Made by a program: the position numbers and the translations under genes | DNA from: Rhizobium sp. NXC14 | GTDB lineage: Bacteria; Pseudomonadota; Alphaproteobacteria; Rhizobiales; Rhizobiaceae | Reading direction: 5' to 3' | Length of the DNA: 64,000 nucleotides | Assembly: GCF_002117485.1 (NCBI RefSeq) | Contig: NZ_CP021030.1 | Span: forward strand, 4,318,001 to 4,382,000 | Notes under the pieces: generated by a model | What the model was told of the DNA's origin: nothing | The model's input: the letters and a program-made list of their open reading frames with translations, nothing else | The model's database searches: none | Shown here: positions 38,991-47,956 of the stretch, piece by piece | How the letters are laid out: each line of letters starts with the position of its first letter | Numbering within the stretch: the stretch's first letter is position 1

Positions 38991-39398
38991 ATGGTAGCCG
39001 CAATGCCGCTGATGATTATTCCGTTTATTCTTTACAATCTGGCGATGCTCGGCCTGATGGGCGGCGGCGGCATCGCCGCCTTGCAGCATGACATCATCGT
39101 GCTGTCGATGCTCTCGGGCGCGATCTGGAGCATGGCGCTTGGCGATCTCTTCATTGTCGTCGCCCTCGTCGTGTTGTTCTTCGAAATCCTGAAAGCAACG
39201 CGAACCGGGCCCGGCAACCTGCTCAATCACATATTGTCGATGCTGGTCTTCATCGCCTTCCTGGTCGAGTTCCTGCTCGTCCAGGACGCTGCGACGCAGG
39301 TGTTCTTCATTTTGATGACGATCGCTCTGATTGATGTGATCGGCGGTTTTGCCGTTTCGATCCGGAGCGCCGGGCGGGATGTTTCGATCGGACTATAG
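38991..39398 (+). CDS. Four-segment membrane protein of unknown function
   Basis: A 135-residue, very hydrophobic protein with about four membrane segments (for example MIIPFILYNLAMLGLMGGGG and LGDLFIVVALVVLFFEILKA). The ATG at 38991 is preceded by AAGGAG. I do not assign a function; relatives are annotated only as membrane proteins. Its TAG stop shares the six-base palindrome CTATAG (39393-39398) with the stop of the convergent phaR gene. Confidence 0.78.
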   Translation: MVAAMPLMIIPFILYNLAMLGLMGGGGIAALQHDIIVLSMLSGAIWSMALGDLFIVVALVVLFFEILKATRTGPGNLLNHILSMLVFIAFLVEFLLVQDAATQVFFILMTIALIDVIGGFAVSIRSAGRDVSIGL

Positions 39399-39968
39399 GT
39401 TGTCGAGTTTATTCTGGAGAGCGCGGAGCTGCTCCTTCAACTCGTCGATGTCCTTAGCCTCGGCCTTGCGGCTTTCCTTGGCCGCTGGCGGCGCCATGAA
39501 TGGCGAAAACATCTGCATTGCCTGCTGAAACAGCTCGGTATTGCGGCGAACCTGGTCCTCGACCATCTGCATCGGCAATTGCAGGTTCTTGCCGAGCGGC
39601 GTCTCGCCAAAGGCGCGGTTTACCTGTTCGCGCATCTGGGCCTGCTGTTCGCTGAAGGCGCGCATCGAATGTTCGAGGAAGCTCGGCACGACCATCTGCA
39701 TCTGGTCACCGTAATAGGTGATGAGCTGGCGCAGGAAGGAGATCGGAAGCAGCGTATTGCCGGTTTTCGATTCCTGCTCGAAGATGATCTGCGTCAGCAC
39801 TGAATGGGTGATGTCGTCCCCGCTTTTTGCGTCCTGGACGGTAAAGTCTTCGCCCTTCTTCACCATCTCCGCCAGATCTTCCAGCGTCACATAGGTGCTG
39901 GTGCCTGTATTGTACAGGCGGCGATTGGCGTATTTCTTGATGACAATCTGACCCTCATTCTTCGCCAT
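39393..39968 (-). CDS. phaR: Polyhydroxyalkanoate synthesis regulator PhaR (AniA type)
   Basis: A 191-residue regulator of polyhydroxybutyrate and carbon storage. The N-terminal DNA-binding PHB_acc_N domain starts IVIKKYANRRLYNTGTSTYV, and a PHB-granule-binding region with FLRQLITYYGDQMQ follows. The C-terminus from about residue 165 is charged and helical, probably a coiled coil (IDELKEQLRALQNKL). The ATG at 39968 follows AGGAGAC; the frame reaches further upstream. It is divergent from phbA-phbB, the genes it would be expected to balance. Confidence 0.92.
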   Translation of the reverse strand: MAKNEGQIVIKKYANRRLYNTGTSTYVTLEDLAEMVKKGEDFTVQDAKSGDDITHSVLTQIIFEQESKTGNTLLPISFLRQLITYYGDQMQMVVPSFLEHSMRAFSEQQAQMREQVNRAFGETPLGKNLQLPMQMVEDQVRRNTELFQQAMQMFSPFMAPPAAKESRKAEAKDIDELKEQLRALQNKLDNL

Positions 39969-40178
39969 ATCAGTCTCCTGAACCCCCGTCTGATTTTGGA
40001 TGTTCCTCCACTTCAGACTGTAAACGCAAAAGAAGGCCGGTGACAATCTCTTTGTGCGTTGCGGCAAACCTTTAGCAGATCAAACGAATCGGCCTTGACG
40101 GCTGCCGCCGAAAAATGGCGGCGACCGGTCTTCCCGTTTGACTTGTGCTCAAAGCTTTGCCAGTTTCCCCTTATGTAA

Positions 40179-41387
<1,209 letters not shown>

Positions 41388-41454
41388 ACAGCATACGATC
41401 CGTCATTGGTTAAATGCCGCCACGAGCAGGCGAAAACACAGAGGGGAGCGGAAC

Positions 41455-42180
41455 ATGAGCAGAGTAGCTCTGGTCACCGGAGGTACACGCGGCATCGGCG
41501 CAGCGATATCCATGGCGCTGAAAAATGCCGGCTACAGGGTTGCGGCCACTTATGCCGGTAATGACGAGAAGGCTCATGCCTTTCATGACGTCACCGGCGT
41601 TGCGGTATTCAAATGGGATGTTTCGGACTACGCTGCCTGCGGTGAAGGGATCACCAAGGTCGAACGCGAGATCGGGCCGGTCGAAATCCTCGTCAACAAT
41701 GCCGGCATCACCCGCGACGCGATGTTCCACAAGATGACGCCGCAGCAGTGGCACGAGGTGATCAACACCAATCTGACCGGCCTGTTCAACATGACGCATC
41801 AGGTCTGGAGCGGCATGCGCGACCGCAGCTTCGGCCGCATCGTCAATATCTCGTCAATCAACGGCCAGAAGGGCCAGATGGGCCAGGCGAACTATTCGGC
41901 GGCCAAGGCGGGCGATCTCGGCTTTACCAAGGCGCTTGCTCAGGAAGGGGCGGCGAAAAACATCACCGTCAATGCCATCTGCCCCGGTTATATCGGAACG
42001 GAAATGGTGCTTGCCGTGCCGGAGAAGGTACTGAATGAACGCATCATTCCGCAGATCCCGGTCGGCCGGCTCGGCGAGCCCGAAGAAATTGCCCGCTGCG
42101 TCACCTTCCTCGTCTCCGACGATGCTGGTTTCATCACCGGTTCGACGCTGACGGCCAATGGTGGGCAATTCTTCGTTTAA
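41455..42180 (+). CDS. phbB: Acetoacetyl-CoA reductase
   Basis: A 241-residue short-chain dehydrogenase. It reduces acetoacetyl-CoA with NADPH to (R)-3-hydroxybutyryl-CoA, the monomer for polyhydroxybutyrate. The nucleotide loop GGTRGIGAAIS is at the N-terminus, with NNAGITRDAMFHKM next and catalytic Ser and Tyr-Lys in NISSINGQKGQMGQANYSAA(K). The ATG at 41455 follows GAGGGGAG; the longer frame from 41374 overlaps phbA and is rejected. A strong terminator lies 26 bases after the stop. Confidence 0.96.
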   Translation: MSRVALVTGGTRGIGAAISMALKNAGYRVAATYAGNDEKAHAFHDVTGVAVFKWDVSDYAACGEGITKVEREIGPVEILVNNAGITRDAMFHKMTPQQWHEVINTNLTGLFNMTHQVWSGMRDRSFGRIVNISSINGQKGQMGQANYSAAKAGDLGFTKALAQEGAAKNITVNAICPGYIGTEMVLAVPEKVLNERIIPQIPVGRLGEPEEIARCVTFLVSDDAGFITGSTLTANGGQFFV

Positions 42181-42206
42181 GACAGGACGAACGTTTGTTG
42201 ATTTGC

Positions 42207-42239
42207 AAAGGCGCGTTGCAGGACGCGCCTTTGCTTTTT
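42207..42239 (+). terminator. Intrinsic terminator of phbAB
   Basis: A 10-bp perfect stem AAAGGCGCGT / ACGCGCCTTT with a six-base loop, then GCTTTTT. Confidence 0.9.
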
Positions 42240-42249
42240 GTCCGGGAGC

Positions 42250-42408
42250 TCAGAAGCGCTTGCCGGTGTTCCGGTCCCGCTGAACCCGAATCTTGACAGG
42301 CACTCGCTGCCGCGAGCGACCTCCGCTGCGAAGAGCTGAGACCGCTGATGTCAGGAAAGCCGCGGCAACGAGAATGGCGACGGTGGAATTCAGGACAATC
42401 TGGTCCAT
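42250..42408 (-). CDS. Small membrane or secreted protein (52 aa), unknown
   Basis: A 52-codon frame on the minus strand with a good ribosome site (AAAGGAA) nine bases before its ATG. The N-terminal half is hydrophobic (IVLNSTVAILVAAAFLTSAV), either one membrane anchor or a signal peptide. The C-terminal half is strongly basic (RSGGRSRQRVPVKIRVQRDR). It is convergent with phbB. I recognise no family. The signal-plus-basic-tail pattern and ribosome site support a real gene. Confidence 0.5.
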   Translation of the reverse strand: MDQIVLNSTVAILVAAAFLTSAVSALRSGGRSRQRVPVKIRVQRDRNTGKRF

Positions 42409-42544
42409 GCAAATATTCCTTTCAGTGCCTCGGGCGATGGTACCTGCCCTGCGCTCACGAAGGAAATATGCGCCAAGCTAGTGGGCGCCGGTAGATTTGA
42501 CTTTCACGACCGTTCGTCAACGTCACATTTACGAACGCGCCGGC

Positions 42545-42572
42545 AAAGAAAACGGGCGCCGAAGCGCCCGTT
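42545..42572 (-). terminator. Intrinsic terminator of the glycine-zipper lipoprotein gene
   Basis: Minus-strand 9-bp stem AACGGGCGC / GCGCCCGTT with a four-base loop, followed by TTCTTT. Confidence 0.8.
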
Positions 42573-42595
42573 GGGAGTCCGATATGACTTGTCGG

Positions 42596-42856
42596 TCAGT
42601 AGCGGCAACGAGCCTCGTAGCGGCGGCCGTAGCGGTCGCGATAGATGCAGTAGCCGCGGCGTTCGACCGACTGGCCGATCAGGGCGCCGGTCAGACCGCC
42701 GGCAACCGCGCCGACAGCGGCACCACCCCAGCTGTTGGTGACCGCGCCGCCGATGACCGCACCGGTGCCGGCGCCGATCGCCGTGCCCTGTTCGGTCGCC
42801 GTGCAGGATGCGAGAGCGCCCACGAGCGCGCCGATAAGAACAATCTTCTTCATCAT
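42596..42856 (-). CDS. Glycine-zipper outer-membrane lipoprotein
   Basis: An 86-residue envelope protein. MMKKIVLIGALVGALASCTA is a lipoprotein signal with the lipidated Cys at residue 18 (LASC). It is followed by a glycine-zipper segment rich in GxxxG (GTGAVIGGAVTNSWGGAAVG, AVAGGLTGALIGQ) that can pack in membranes, and a Tyr/Arg-rich end with two Cys. It resembles the YMGG/Omp-like and 17-kDa antigen families. The ATG at 42856 follows GGGGAG; an ATG at 42871 is less likely. It lies 26 bases downstream of the DUF3309-type gene, probably in one transcript. Confidence 0.82.
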   Translation of the reverse strand: MMKKIVLIGALVGALASCTATEQGTAIGAGTGAVIGGAVTNSWGGAAVGAVAGGLTGALIGQSVERRGYCIYRDRYGRRYEARCRY

Positions 42857-42882
42857 GTCGTAACTCCCCAAGTTGTCGGGCT

Positions 42883-43038
42883 TTAAATGCGGCCCATTAG
42901 TACAAGGATAATGATAATGACGAGAACTAGCCCCAAACCGCCGGAAGGTCCATAGCCCCAGCCACGGCTATAACCCCAGTTTGGCAGAGCTCCGATCAAG
43001 AGCAGAATGAGGATAACGAGAAGTATCGTGCCAAGCAT
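42883..43038 (-). CDS. DUF3309-family small membrane protein (51 aa)
   Basis: A 51-residue protein with two hydrophobic stretches (TILLVILILLLIGALP and GLGLVLVIIIILVLMGRI) around a Trp/Gly/Tyr-rich turn (NWGYSRGWGYGPSGG). This layout is that of the DUF3309 family, common in soil proteobacteria and of unknown function. The ATG at 43038 follows GAAGGAAA. A near-consensus EcfG stress promoter lies about 45-70 bases upstream. The glycine-zipper lipoprotein gene follows. Confidence 0.78.
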   Translation of the reverse strand: MLGTILLVILILLLIGALPNWGYSRGWGYGPSGGLGLVLVIIIILVLMGRI

Positions 43039-43081
43039 GGTGTTTTTCCTTCATTTCATCCGCAATCTGGATGGACAAGAA

Positions 43082-43106
43082 ACACGCATTGGCGATTTTT
43101 GTTCCC
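43082..43106 (-). promoter_or_regulatory. Possible EcfG (general stress sigma) promoter for the DUF3309-type gene
   Basis: On the minus strand GGAAC is followed after exactly 16 bases by TGTT, one base away from the alphaproteobacterial EcfG consensus GGAAC-N16/17-CGTT. The start codon of the small membrane protein is about 44 bases downstream. Confidence 0.45.
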
Positions 43107-43212
43107 GGTTGGGCGCGTAAATTAGCACGCAAGGCGATTCATGGTTTGTGATCCGTCACCCCTCACAAACCGTCCGTATGGTTAAAAAAGCATTTAAATA
43201 CAATATGTTGCG

Positions 43213-43264
43213 GTGAACAAAGCAGGAAGGTCTCGCTGTCTCCGATTCGTCGGTGATTCGTTCC
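43213..43264 (+). repeat. 52-base repeat element, copy 1
   Basis: Starts GTGAACAAAG and ends GATTCGTCGGTGATTCGTTC plus C. Two GATTC words lie 11 bases apart. The following TTTTTGATCGA is shared with the tail of copy 2 (ATTTGATCGA). Confidence 0.7.
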
Positions 43265-43408
43265 GTTTTTGATCGACCCCACTGGGCAAGCGGGTCCGGC
43301 TTAACGCTGTGTGAATTTGCTCGCCGGAAGATTAACACCGACGTGACGAGATCTCGCCGCCTGCCCCGCATCTAGCGGCAGAACATGGCGACGCCACCAG
43401 ATATGGCC

Positions 43409-43460
43409 GTGAACGAAAGGGGAAAGCCGAGCAGTCGGCGATTCGTCGCTGATTTGTTCC
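43409..43460 (+). repeat. 52-base repeat element, copy 2
   Basis: Starts GTGAACGAAA and ends GATTCGTCGCTGATTTGTTC plus C, aligned without gaps to copy 1, whose start lies 196 bases upstream. The second GATTC has become GATTT. Confidence 0.7.
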
Positions 43461-43608
43461 GGATTTGATCGAGATGTTATTTCGACGCATTTTTCACTTG
43501 GCAGAAAGCGTATGCCAGACCTCCGGCACGGTCACAAAATACCAACAGGAGAGAGTTCCGCGATTCAGCATTTAGTAGGAAAAAGTGATTCAAAATCAAT
43601 ACTTAGCC

Positions 43609-43660
43609 GTGAACAAAAGCTGAATCAATAGGAGTCAGTGATTCGTCTCTGATTCGTTCT
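43609..43660 (+). repeat. 52-base repeat element, copy 3
   Basis: Starts GTGAACAAAA and ends GATTCGTCTCTGATTCGTTC plus T, 200 bases after copy 2. Both GATTC words are kept 11 bases apart. A GCATTTAG word 41 bases upstream matches GCATCTAG at the same distance before copy 2. Confidence 0.7.
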
Positions 43661-43834
43661 CACGCTGTTCCGAATTGGAAATACGCACCGTCGAGACGAC
43701 TCGCAAAGGTCGCAATCCCCGAGGCATTTTGAAATCTGCCCTTGCGTTTGCGGCGGTAGCTGTCCATGTGTTCTGTGCCTCCATCGAGATGGCAAAATTT
43801 TTCCCGGGGCGCGCCTGCCTCACTTGCATGGACC

Positions 43835-46800
43835 ATGACTCTGACTTCGCAGCCGATGATTCTGAGCGGGCGCGGTGTGACCGCGGTGCTTGGACCAACC
43901 AATACCGGCAAGACCCATTATGCCATCGAGCGCATGGTCGCACACGGGACCGGCGTGATCGGCCTGCCGCTCAGGCTCCTGGCCCGCGAGGTCTATACGC
44001 GGGTGGTGGAGAAGGTCGGCTTGCAGAACGTGGCGCTGGTCACCGGCGAAGAAAAGATTTCGCCGCCCAATGCGCGTTTTTCCGTCTGCACTGTCGAGGC
44101 GATGCCGCGGGAGACCAAAGCCGCCTTTGTCGCGATCGACGAGGTACAGCTCGCGGGCGATCTCGAGCGTGGCCATATCTTTACCGACCGCATCCTGCAT
44201 CTTCGCGGCCGCGATGAAACGCTGTTACTGGGTGCAGGGACGATGCGGCCGATCCTGCAGCATATCCTGCCGGGTATCACCATCGTCGAGCGGCCGCGGC
44301 TTTCGCATCTCCTTTACGCCGGGCAGAAGAAGATCACCCGGCTGCCGCAGCGCTCCGCCATCGTCGCCTTTTCCGCCGACGAGGTCTATGCCATCGCCGA
44401 ACTGATCCGCCGGCAGCGCGGCGGTGCGGCAGTCGTGCTGGGGGCGCTGAGCCCCCGCACCCGCAATGCGCAGGTCGCGCTCTATCAGGCGGGCGACGTC
44501 GAATATCTGGTGGCGACCGATGCGATCGGCATGGGCCTCAACCTCGACGTCGATCACGTCGCCTTCGCCCAGGACCGGAAATTCGACGGCTATCAGTTCC
44601 GCAACCTCAATCCGGCCGAACTCGGCCAGATCGCCGGCCGCGCCGGGCGGCACGTGCGGGACGGCACCTTCGGCGTCACGGGACAGGTCTCGCCTTTCGA
44701 CGAGGAACTGGTGCAGCGCATCGAGGGACATGAATTCGACAACGTCAAGGTTCTGCAGTGGCGCACGACGGAGATGGACTTCTCCTCGATTCAGTCGCTG
44801 CGCGCCAGCCTGGAGGCCGGGCCGCGCGTGCCCGGGCTGACGCGGGCGCTGCCGGCGGTCGACCAGCAGGCGCTCGAGCAGCTTTCGCGCTACCCCGAGG
44901 TAATGGACCTCGCCGACAGGCCGGCCCGCGTCGAAAAACTCTGGGAGGCTTGCGCGCTGCCCGATTACCGGCGTATCACTCCGGCCCAACATGCCGATCT
45001 TATTTCGACCCTCTTTTCCGATCTCGTGCGCTATGGCACGGTGAACGAGCAGTTTCTTGCGGAGCAGGTTCATCGCTCGGATCGAACTGATGGGGAAATT
45101 GACACGCTTTCGGCGCGAATCGCGCAGATAAGGACCTGGACCTACGTTTCGAATCGGCCCGGCTGGCTTGCCGATCCGACACATTGGCAGGAAAAGACGC
45201 GGGAAATCGAAGATCGATTGTCCGATGCGTTACATGAAAGGTTGACGAAACGCTTTGTTGATCGCAGGACATCTGTGCTCATGAAGCGCCTGAGAGAGAA
45301 TGCGATGCTGGAAGCTGAAATCAGTGTGAATGGCGATGTCTTCGTTGAAGGACATCATGTAGGGCAGTTGAGCGGATTCCGTTTCACCCCGGTGGCGGGA
45401 ACGGATGGACCGGATGCCAAGGCGGTTCAGGCTGCGTCGCAGAAGGCGCTGGCGCTCGAGTTCGAGGCCCGTGCAGCCCGGCTGCATGCCGCGGGTAACA
45501 GCGATCTGGCGATCGGTTCGGATGGATTGATCCGTTGGCTCGGCGACCCAGTGGCGCGGCTTTCCGGCAGCGATCACGTCATGCGGCCGCGCGTGATCCT
45601 GCTCGCCGACGAGCAGTTGACGGGCAATGCCCGCGATCACGTCGCCGCCCGCATCGAACGATTCGTCAATCATCACATCAGCACGGTATTGAAGCCTCTG
45701 GACGATCTGTCGCGCGCCGAAGACCTGCAGGGCCTTGCCAAGGGTCTTGCCTTCCAGCTGGTCGAAAATCTCGGCGTGCTCTTCCGCCGCGACGTCACCG
45801 AAGAAGTGAAGTCGCTGGATCAGGAGGCTCGCGCCTCCATGCGCCGCTACGGCGTGCGTTTCGGGGCCTATCATATCTTCGTTCCGGCCCTTCTGAAGCC
45901 GGCACCGGCCGAACTGATCACGCTGCTCTGGGCGTTGAAGAACGACGGTCTCGACAAGCCGGGCTACGGCGATCTCATTCCCGTGCTTGCCGCTGGCCGC
46001 ACCTCCGTTGTCACCGATCCGAGCTTCGAGCGGATGTTCTACAAGCTCGCCGGCTTCCGTTTCCTCGGCAAGCGCGCCGTGCGCATCGACATTCTGGAGC
46101 GGCTTGCCGATATCATCCGTCCGCTGCTGCAATGGAAGCCCGGACAGAACAATCGTCCGGAAGGCGCCTATGACGGTCGCCGTTTCACGACGACGACGGC
46201 GATGCTGTCGATTCTCGGGGCAACGCTCGAGGACATGGAAGAGATCCTCAAGGGCCTCGGCTATCGCGCCGATGCCGTGAAGGCGGAAGAGGCGTCGGCC
46301 CATCTTGCGGCGCAGGACGCAGCTTCAGCCCCTGCCGCCTCCGCGGAAATGTCCGGGGAAGAAGCGGTAGAAAAAGCCGATCACGACGATGCCGACGCGG
46401 CGACGGAAGAGGCTGCTTCCGAGCCATCAGCAGCCGAGGCGGCGTCGACGGCAGCCGAGACCCCCGCGCCAGAAGCGACCGACAACGACGCTGCGGCCGA
46501 AGTGACCGAGACAGCCGCGTCGGCAGAGACTGCCGCTTCCGGGGAAGCTGGCGGGCCGGCGGAACCAAAGCCGGTTCTTTTGTGGCGTCTCGGCGGTCGC
46601 AATGACAATCACCGCCAGGCACGCGGCGGCCATGGCGAACGCAGGGGCGGCCAGAACCAGGAGCGCGGCGAGCGCAATCGTCGTCCGAACGGCGGTGAAG
46701 GCGGCGAGGGCAATCGCAGCGGCGACGGGCGCGACAACCGTCACGGCCGCGGCAAGGATGGTGGCGGCCGCGACGGCGGCAGGCCGCAGCAGGCAAGGGG

Positions 46801-47017
46801 CGAGCGCAAGGACCAGCCGCGCGGTGATCGTCAGGACCGTGGCGATCGGAAGGACAGCGGCGAGCGTAACGATCGCAATGACCGTAACGACCGGAACAAC
46901 AATCGCGGCGCCCAGCCGCTGCGCTTCGAGGCCAAGCCGCCGCGCAAGGAGAAGCCGATCGATCCGGATTCGCCCTTCGCCAAGCTCGCAGCCCTCAAGG
47001 AACAGATGAAGAAGTAG
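43835..47017 (+). CDS. SUV3-like ATP-dependent RNA helicase with disordered C-terminal tail
   Basis: A 1060-residue superfamily-2 helicase of the type found across alphaproteobacteria and related to mitochondrial SUV3. Walker A GPTNTGKT is at residues 20-27, motif II reads DEVQ (102-105), and the second RecA domain has ATDAIGMGLNLDVDHVAF and QIAGRAGRHVRDG. After about residue 830 comes an Ala/Glu-rich acidic stretch. A tail very rich in Arg, Gly, Asn and Asp (NDNHRQARGGHGERRGGQ and similar) follows, probably disordered and RNA-binding. The frame opens at 43766; I prefer the ATG at 43835. An S4-domain RNA-binding protein is encoded immediately downstream. Confidence 0.9.
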   Translation: MTLTSQPMILSGRGVTAVLGPTNTGKTHYAIERMVAHGTGVIGLPLRLLAREVYTRVVEKVGLQNVALVTGEEKISPPNARFSVCTVEAMPRETKAAFVAIDEVQLAGDLERGHIFTDRILHLRGRDETLLLGAGTMRPILQHILPGITIVERPRLSHLLYAGQKKITRLPQRSAIVAFSADEVYAIAELIRRQRGGAAVVLGALSPRTRNAQVALYQAGDVEYLVATDAIGMGLNLDVDHVAFAQDRKFDGYQFRNLNPAELGQIAGRAGRHVRDGTFGVTGQVSPFDEELVQRIEGHEFDNVKVLQWRTTEMDFSSIQSLRASLEAGPRVPGLTRALPAVDQQALEQLSRYPEVMDLADRPARVEKLWEACALPDYRRITPAQHADLISTLFSDLVRYGTVNEQFLAEQVHRSDRTDGEIDTLSARIAQIRTWTYVSNRPGWLADPTHWQEKTREIEDRLSDALHERLTKRFVDRRTSVLMKRLRENAMLEAEISVNGDVFVEGHHVGQLSGFRFTPVAGTDGPDAKAVQAASQKALALEFEARAARLHAAGNSDLAIGSDGLIRWLGDPVARLSGSDHVMRPRVILLADEQLTGNARDHVAARIERFVNHHISTVLKPLDDLSRAEDLQGLAKGLAFQLVENLGVLFRRDVTEEVKSLDQEARASMRRYGVRFGAYHIFVPALLKPAPAELITLLWALKNDGLDKPGYGDLIPVLAAGRTSVVTDPSFERMFYKLAGFRFLGKRAVRIDILERLADIIRPLLQWKPGQNNRPEGAYDGRRFTTTTAMLSILGATLEDMEEILKGLGYRADAVKAEEASAHLAAQDAASAPAASAEMSGEEAVEKADHDDADAATEEAASEPSAAEAASTAAETPAPEATDNDAAAEVTETAASAETAASGEAGGPAEPKPVLLWRLGGRNDNHRQARGGHGERRGGQNQERGERNRRPNGGEGGEGNRSGDGRDNRHGRGKDGGGRDGGRPQQARGERKDQPRGDRQDRGDRKDSGERNDRNDRNDRNNNRGAQPLRFEAKPPRKEKPIDPDSPFAKLAALKEQMKK

Positions 47018-47019
47018 TC

Positions 47020-47424
47020 ATGGGCGGGGAGACACAGCCGGCAAGCGGTTCGCGCCAGCGCATCGACAAGTGGCTGTTCTTCACGCGCGTGGTGAAGTCG
47101 CGCTCGCTGGCCCAGAGCCACGTCCAGTCAGGGCATGTGCGCATCAATGGCGAGCGCTGCAGTCACCCGAGCCAGACGGTCAAGCCGGGCGACCGCGTCG
47201 AACTGACGCTGGAGCGGCGCGACTTCATTCTCATCGTGCGTCTCGCCGGGGAACGGCGGGGTCCCTATGAAGAGGCTCGCCTGCTCTATGATGACCAGTC
47301 CCTGCCGCCGGATGAGACAAAACGTCTCACGCCGTTTGAGCAAGCGACCCGTGCGACCGGTACCGGCCGTCCGACCAAAAAGGAAAGACGTGCAGTCGAC
47401 AGGTTGATGTCGGACGAGGATTAG
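47020..47424 (+). CDS. S4-domain RNA-binding protein (HslR-like)
   Basis: A 134-residue protein with an S4 domain at residues 10-70: RQRIDKWLFFTRVVKSRSLA, then GHVRINGERCSHPSQTVKPG. E. coli HslR, of the same family, binds stalled 50S subunits carrying nascent chains. The C-terminus is basic (RPTKKERRAVDRLMSDED). It starts two bases after the helicase stop, so the two are surely co-transcribed, which suggests joint work on RNA or ribosomes. Confidence 0.9.
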   Translation: MGGETQPASGSRQRIDKWLFFTRVVKSRSLAQSHVQSGHVRINGERCSHPSQTVKPGDRVELTLERRDFILIVRLAGERRGPYEEARLLYDDQSLPPDETKRLTPFEQATRATGTGRPTKKERRAVDRLMSDED

Positions 47425-47465
47425 AAAACTCTGTCTGTGGTGGCGGCTTTTGCAGTTCGTTTATC

Positions 47466-47492
47466 CTTGAAATCCGCCGCTAAAGCCGATAG
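47466..47492 (+). promoter_or_regulatory. Possible RpoH-type promoter upstream of ferredoxin gene
   Basis: CTTGAAA (47466-47472) is followed after 13 bases by CCGATAG, resembling the heat-shock sigma pattern CTTGAAA-N11-16-CCCATNT with a mismatch in the -10. The ferredoxin start is about 125 bases downstream. Weak evidence. Confidence 0.25.
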
Positions 47493-47617
47493 GTCACTGA
47501 AAACCTGCCGGAAGCGTGCTTGCCTGCCAAGCCTGTCCACGCTTTTCGCCCGGCACGGGGATAGGCGCGACGTTCCAGGTTGCCCGGTCCCATCTGCATC
47601 AAATCCTGGAGTTCTTC

Positions 47618-47956
47618 ATGACCTATGTCGTGACCGACAATTGCATCAAGTGCAAATACACCGATTGCGTGGAAGTCTGCCCTGTCGACTGCTTTTATGA
47701 AGGCGAGAATTTTCTCGTCATCCACCCCGACGAATGCATCGATTGCGGCGTCTGCGAACCGGAATGTCCCGCCGAGGCGATCAAGCCGGATACCGAGCCG
47801 GGCCTCGACAAGTGGCTGAAGATCAATACTGAGTATGCCAGCATCTGGCCGAATATCACGGTCAAGAAGGACCCGTTGCCGGAGGCCAAGGAAATGGACG
47901 GCCAGACGGGAAAATTCGAGAAATACTTCTCCGAAAAACCCGGTTCCGGCGACTAA
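47618..47956 (+). CDS. fdxA: Ferredoxin FdxA (seven-iron type)
   Basis: A 112-residue cytoplasmic electron carrier. Cysteines at 9, 12, 17, 21, 25, 40, 43, 46 and 50 fit two clusters, one [3Fe-4S] and one [4Fe-4S], as in Azotobacter FdI-type ferredoxins. The C-terminal 50 residues ([20 protein letters not shown]) are the usual extension of this family. The ATG at 47618 follows a GGAG; an upstream frame from 47516 is rejected. Partner enzymes cannot be named from context. Confidence 0.94.
   Translation: MTYVVTDNCIKCKYTDCVEVCPVDCFYEGENFLVIHPDECIDCGVCEPECPAEAIKPDTEPGLDKWLKINTEYASIWPNITVKKDPLPEAKEMDGQTGKFEKYFSEKPGSGD

Larger units (their letters stand above)
43107..43834. other. Gene-free, AT-richer stretch with repeats and many GANTC sites
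   Basis: About 730 bases without a credible gene between a stress-type promoter and the helicase gene. It holds an inverted repeat GGTTTGTGA / TCACAAACC (43143-43171), three copies of a 52-base element listed separately, and eleven GANTC sites between 43136 and 43702. Composition differs from the flanks, with several A/T runs. Confidence 0.6.

Noticed and set aside
43213..43660. CRISPR array
   Set aside because: Only three diverged 52-base copies with spacers of about 145 bases that are themselves partly similar, and no cas gene in the window.
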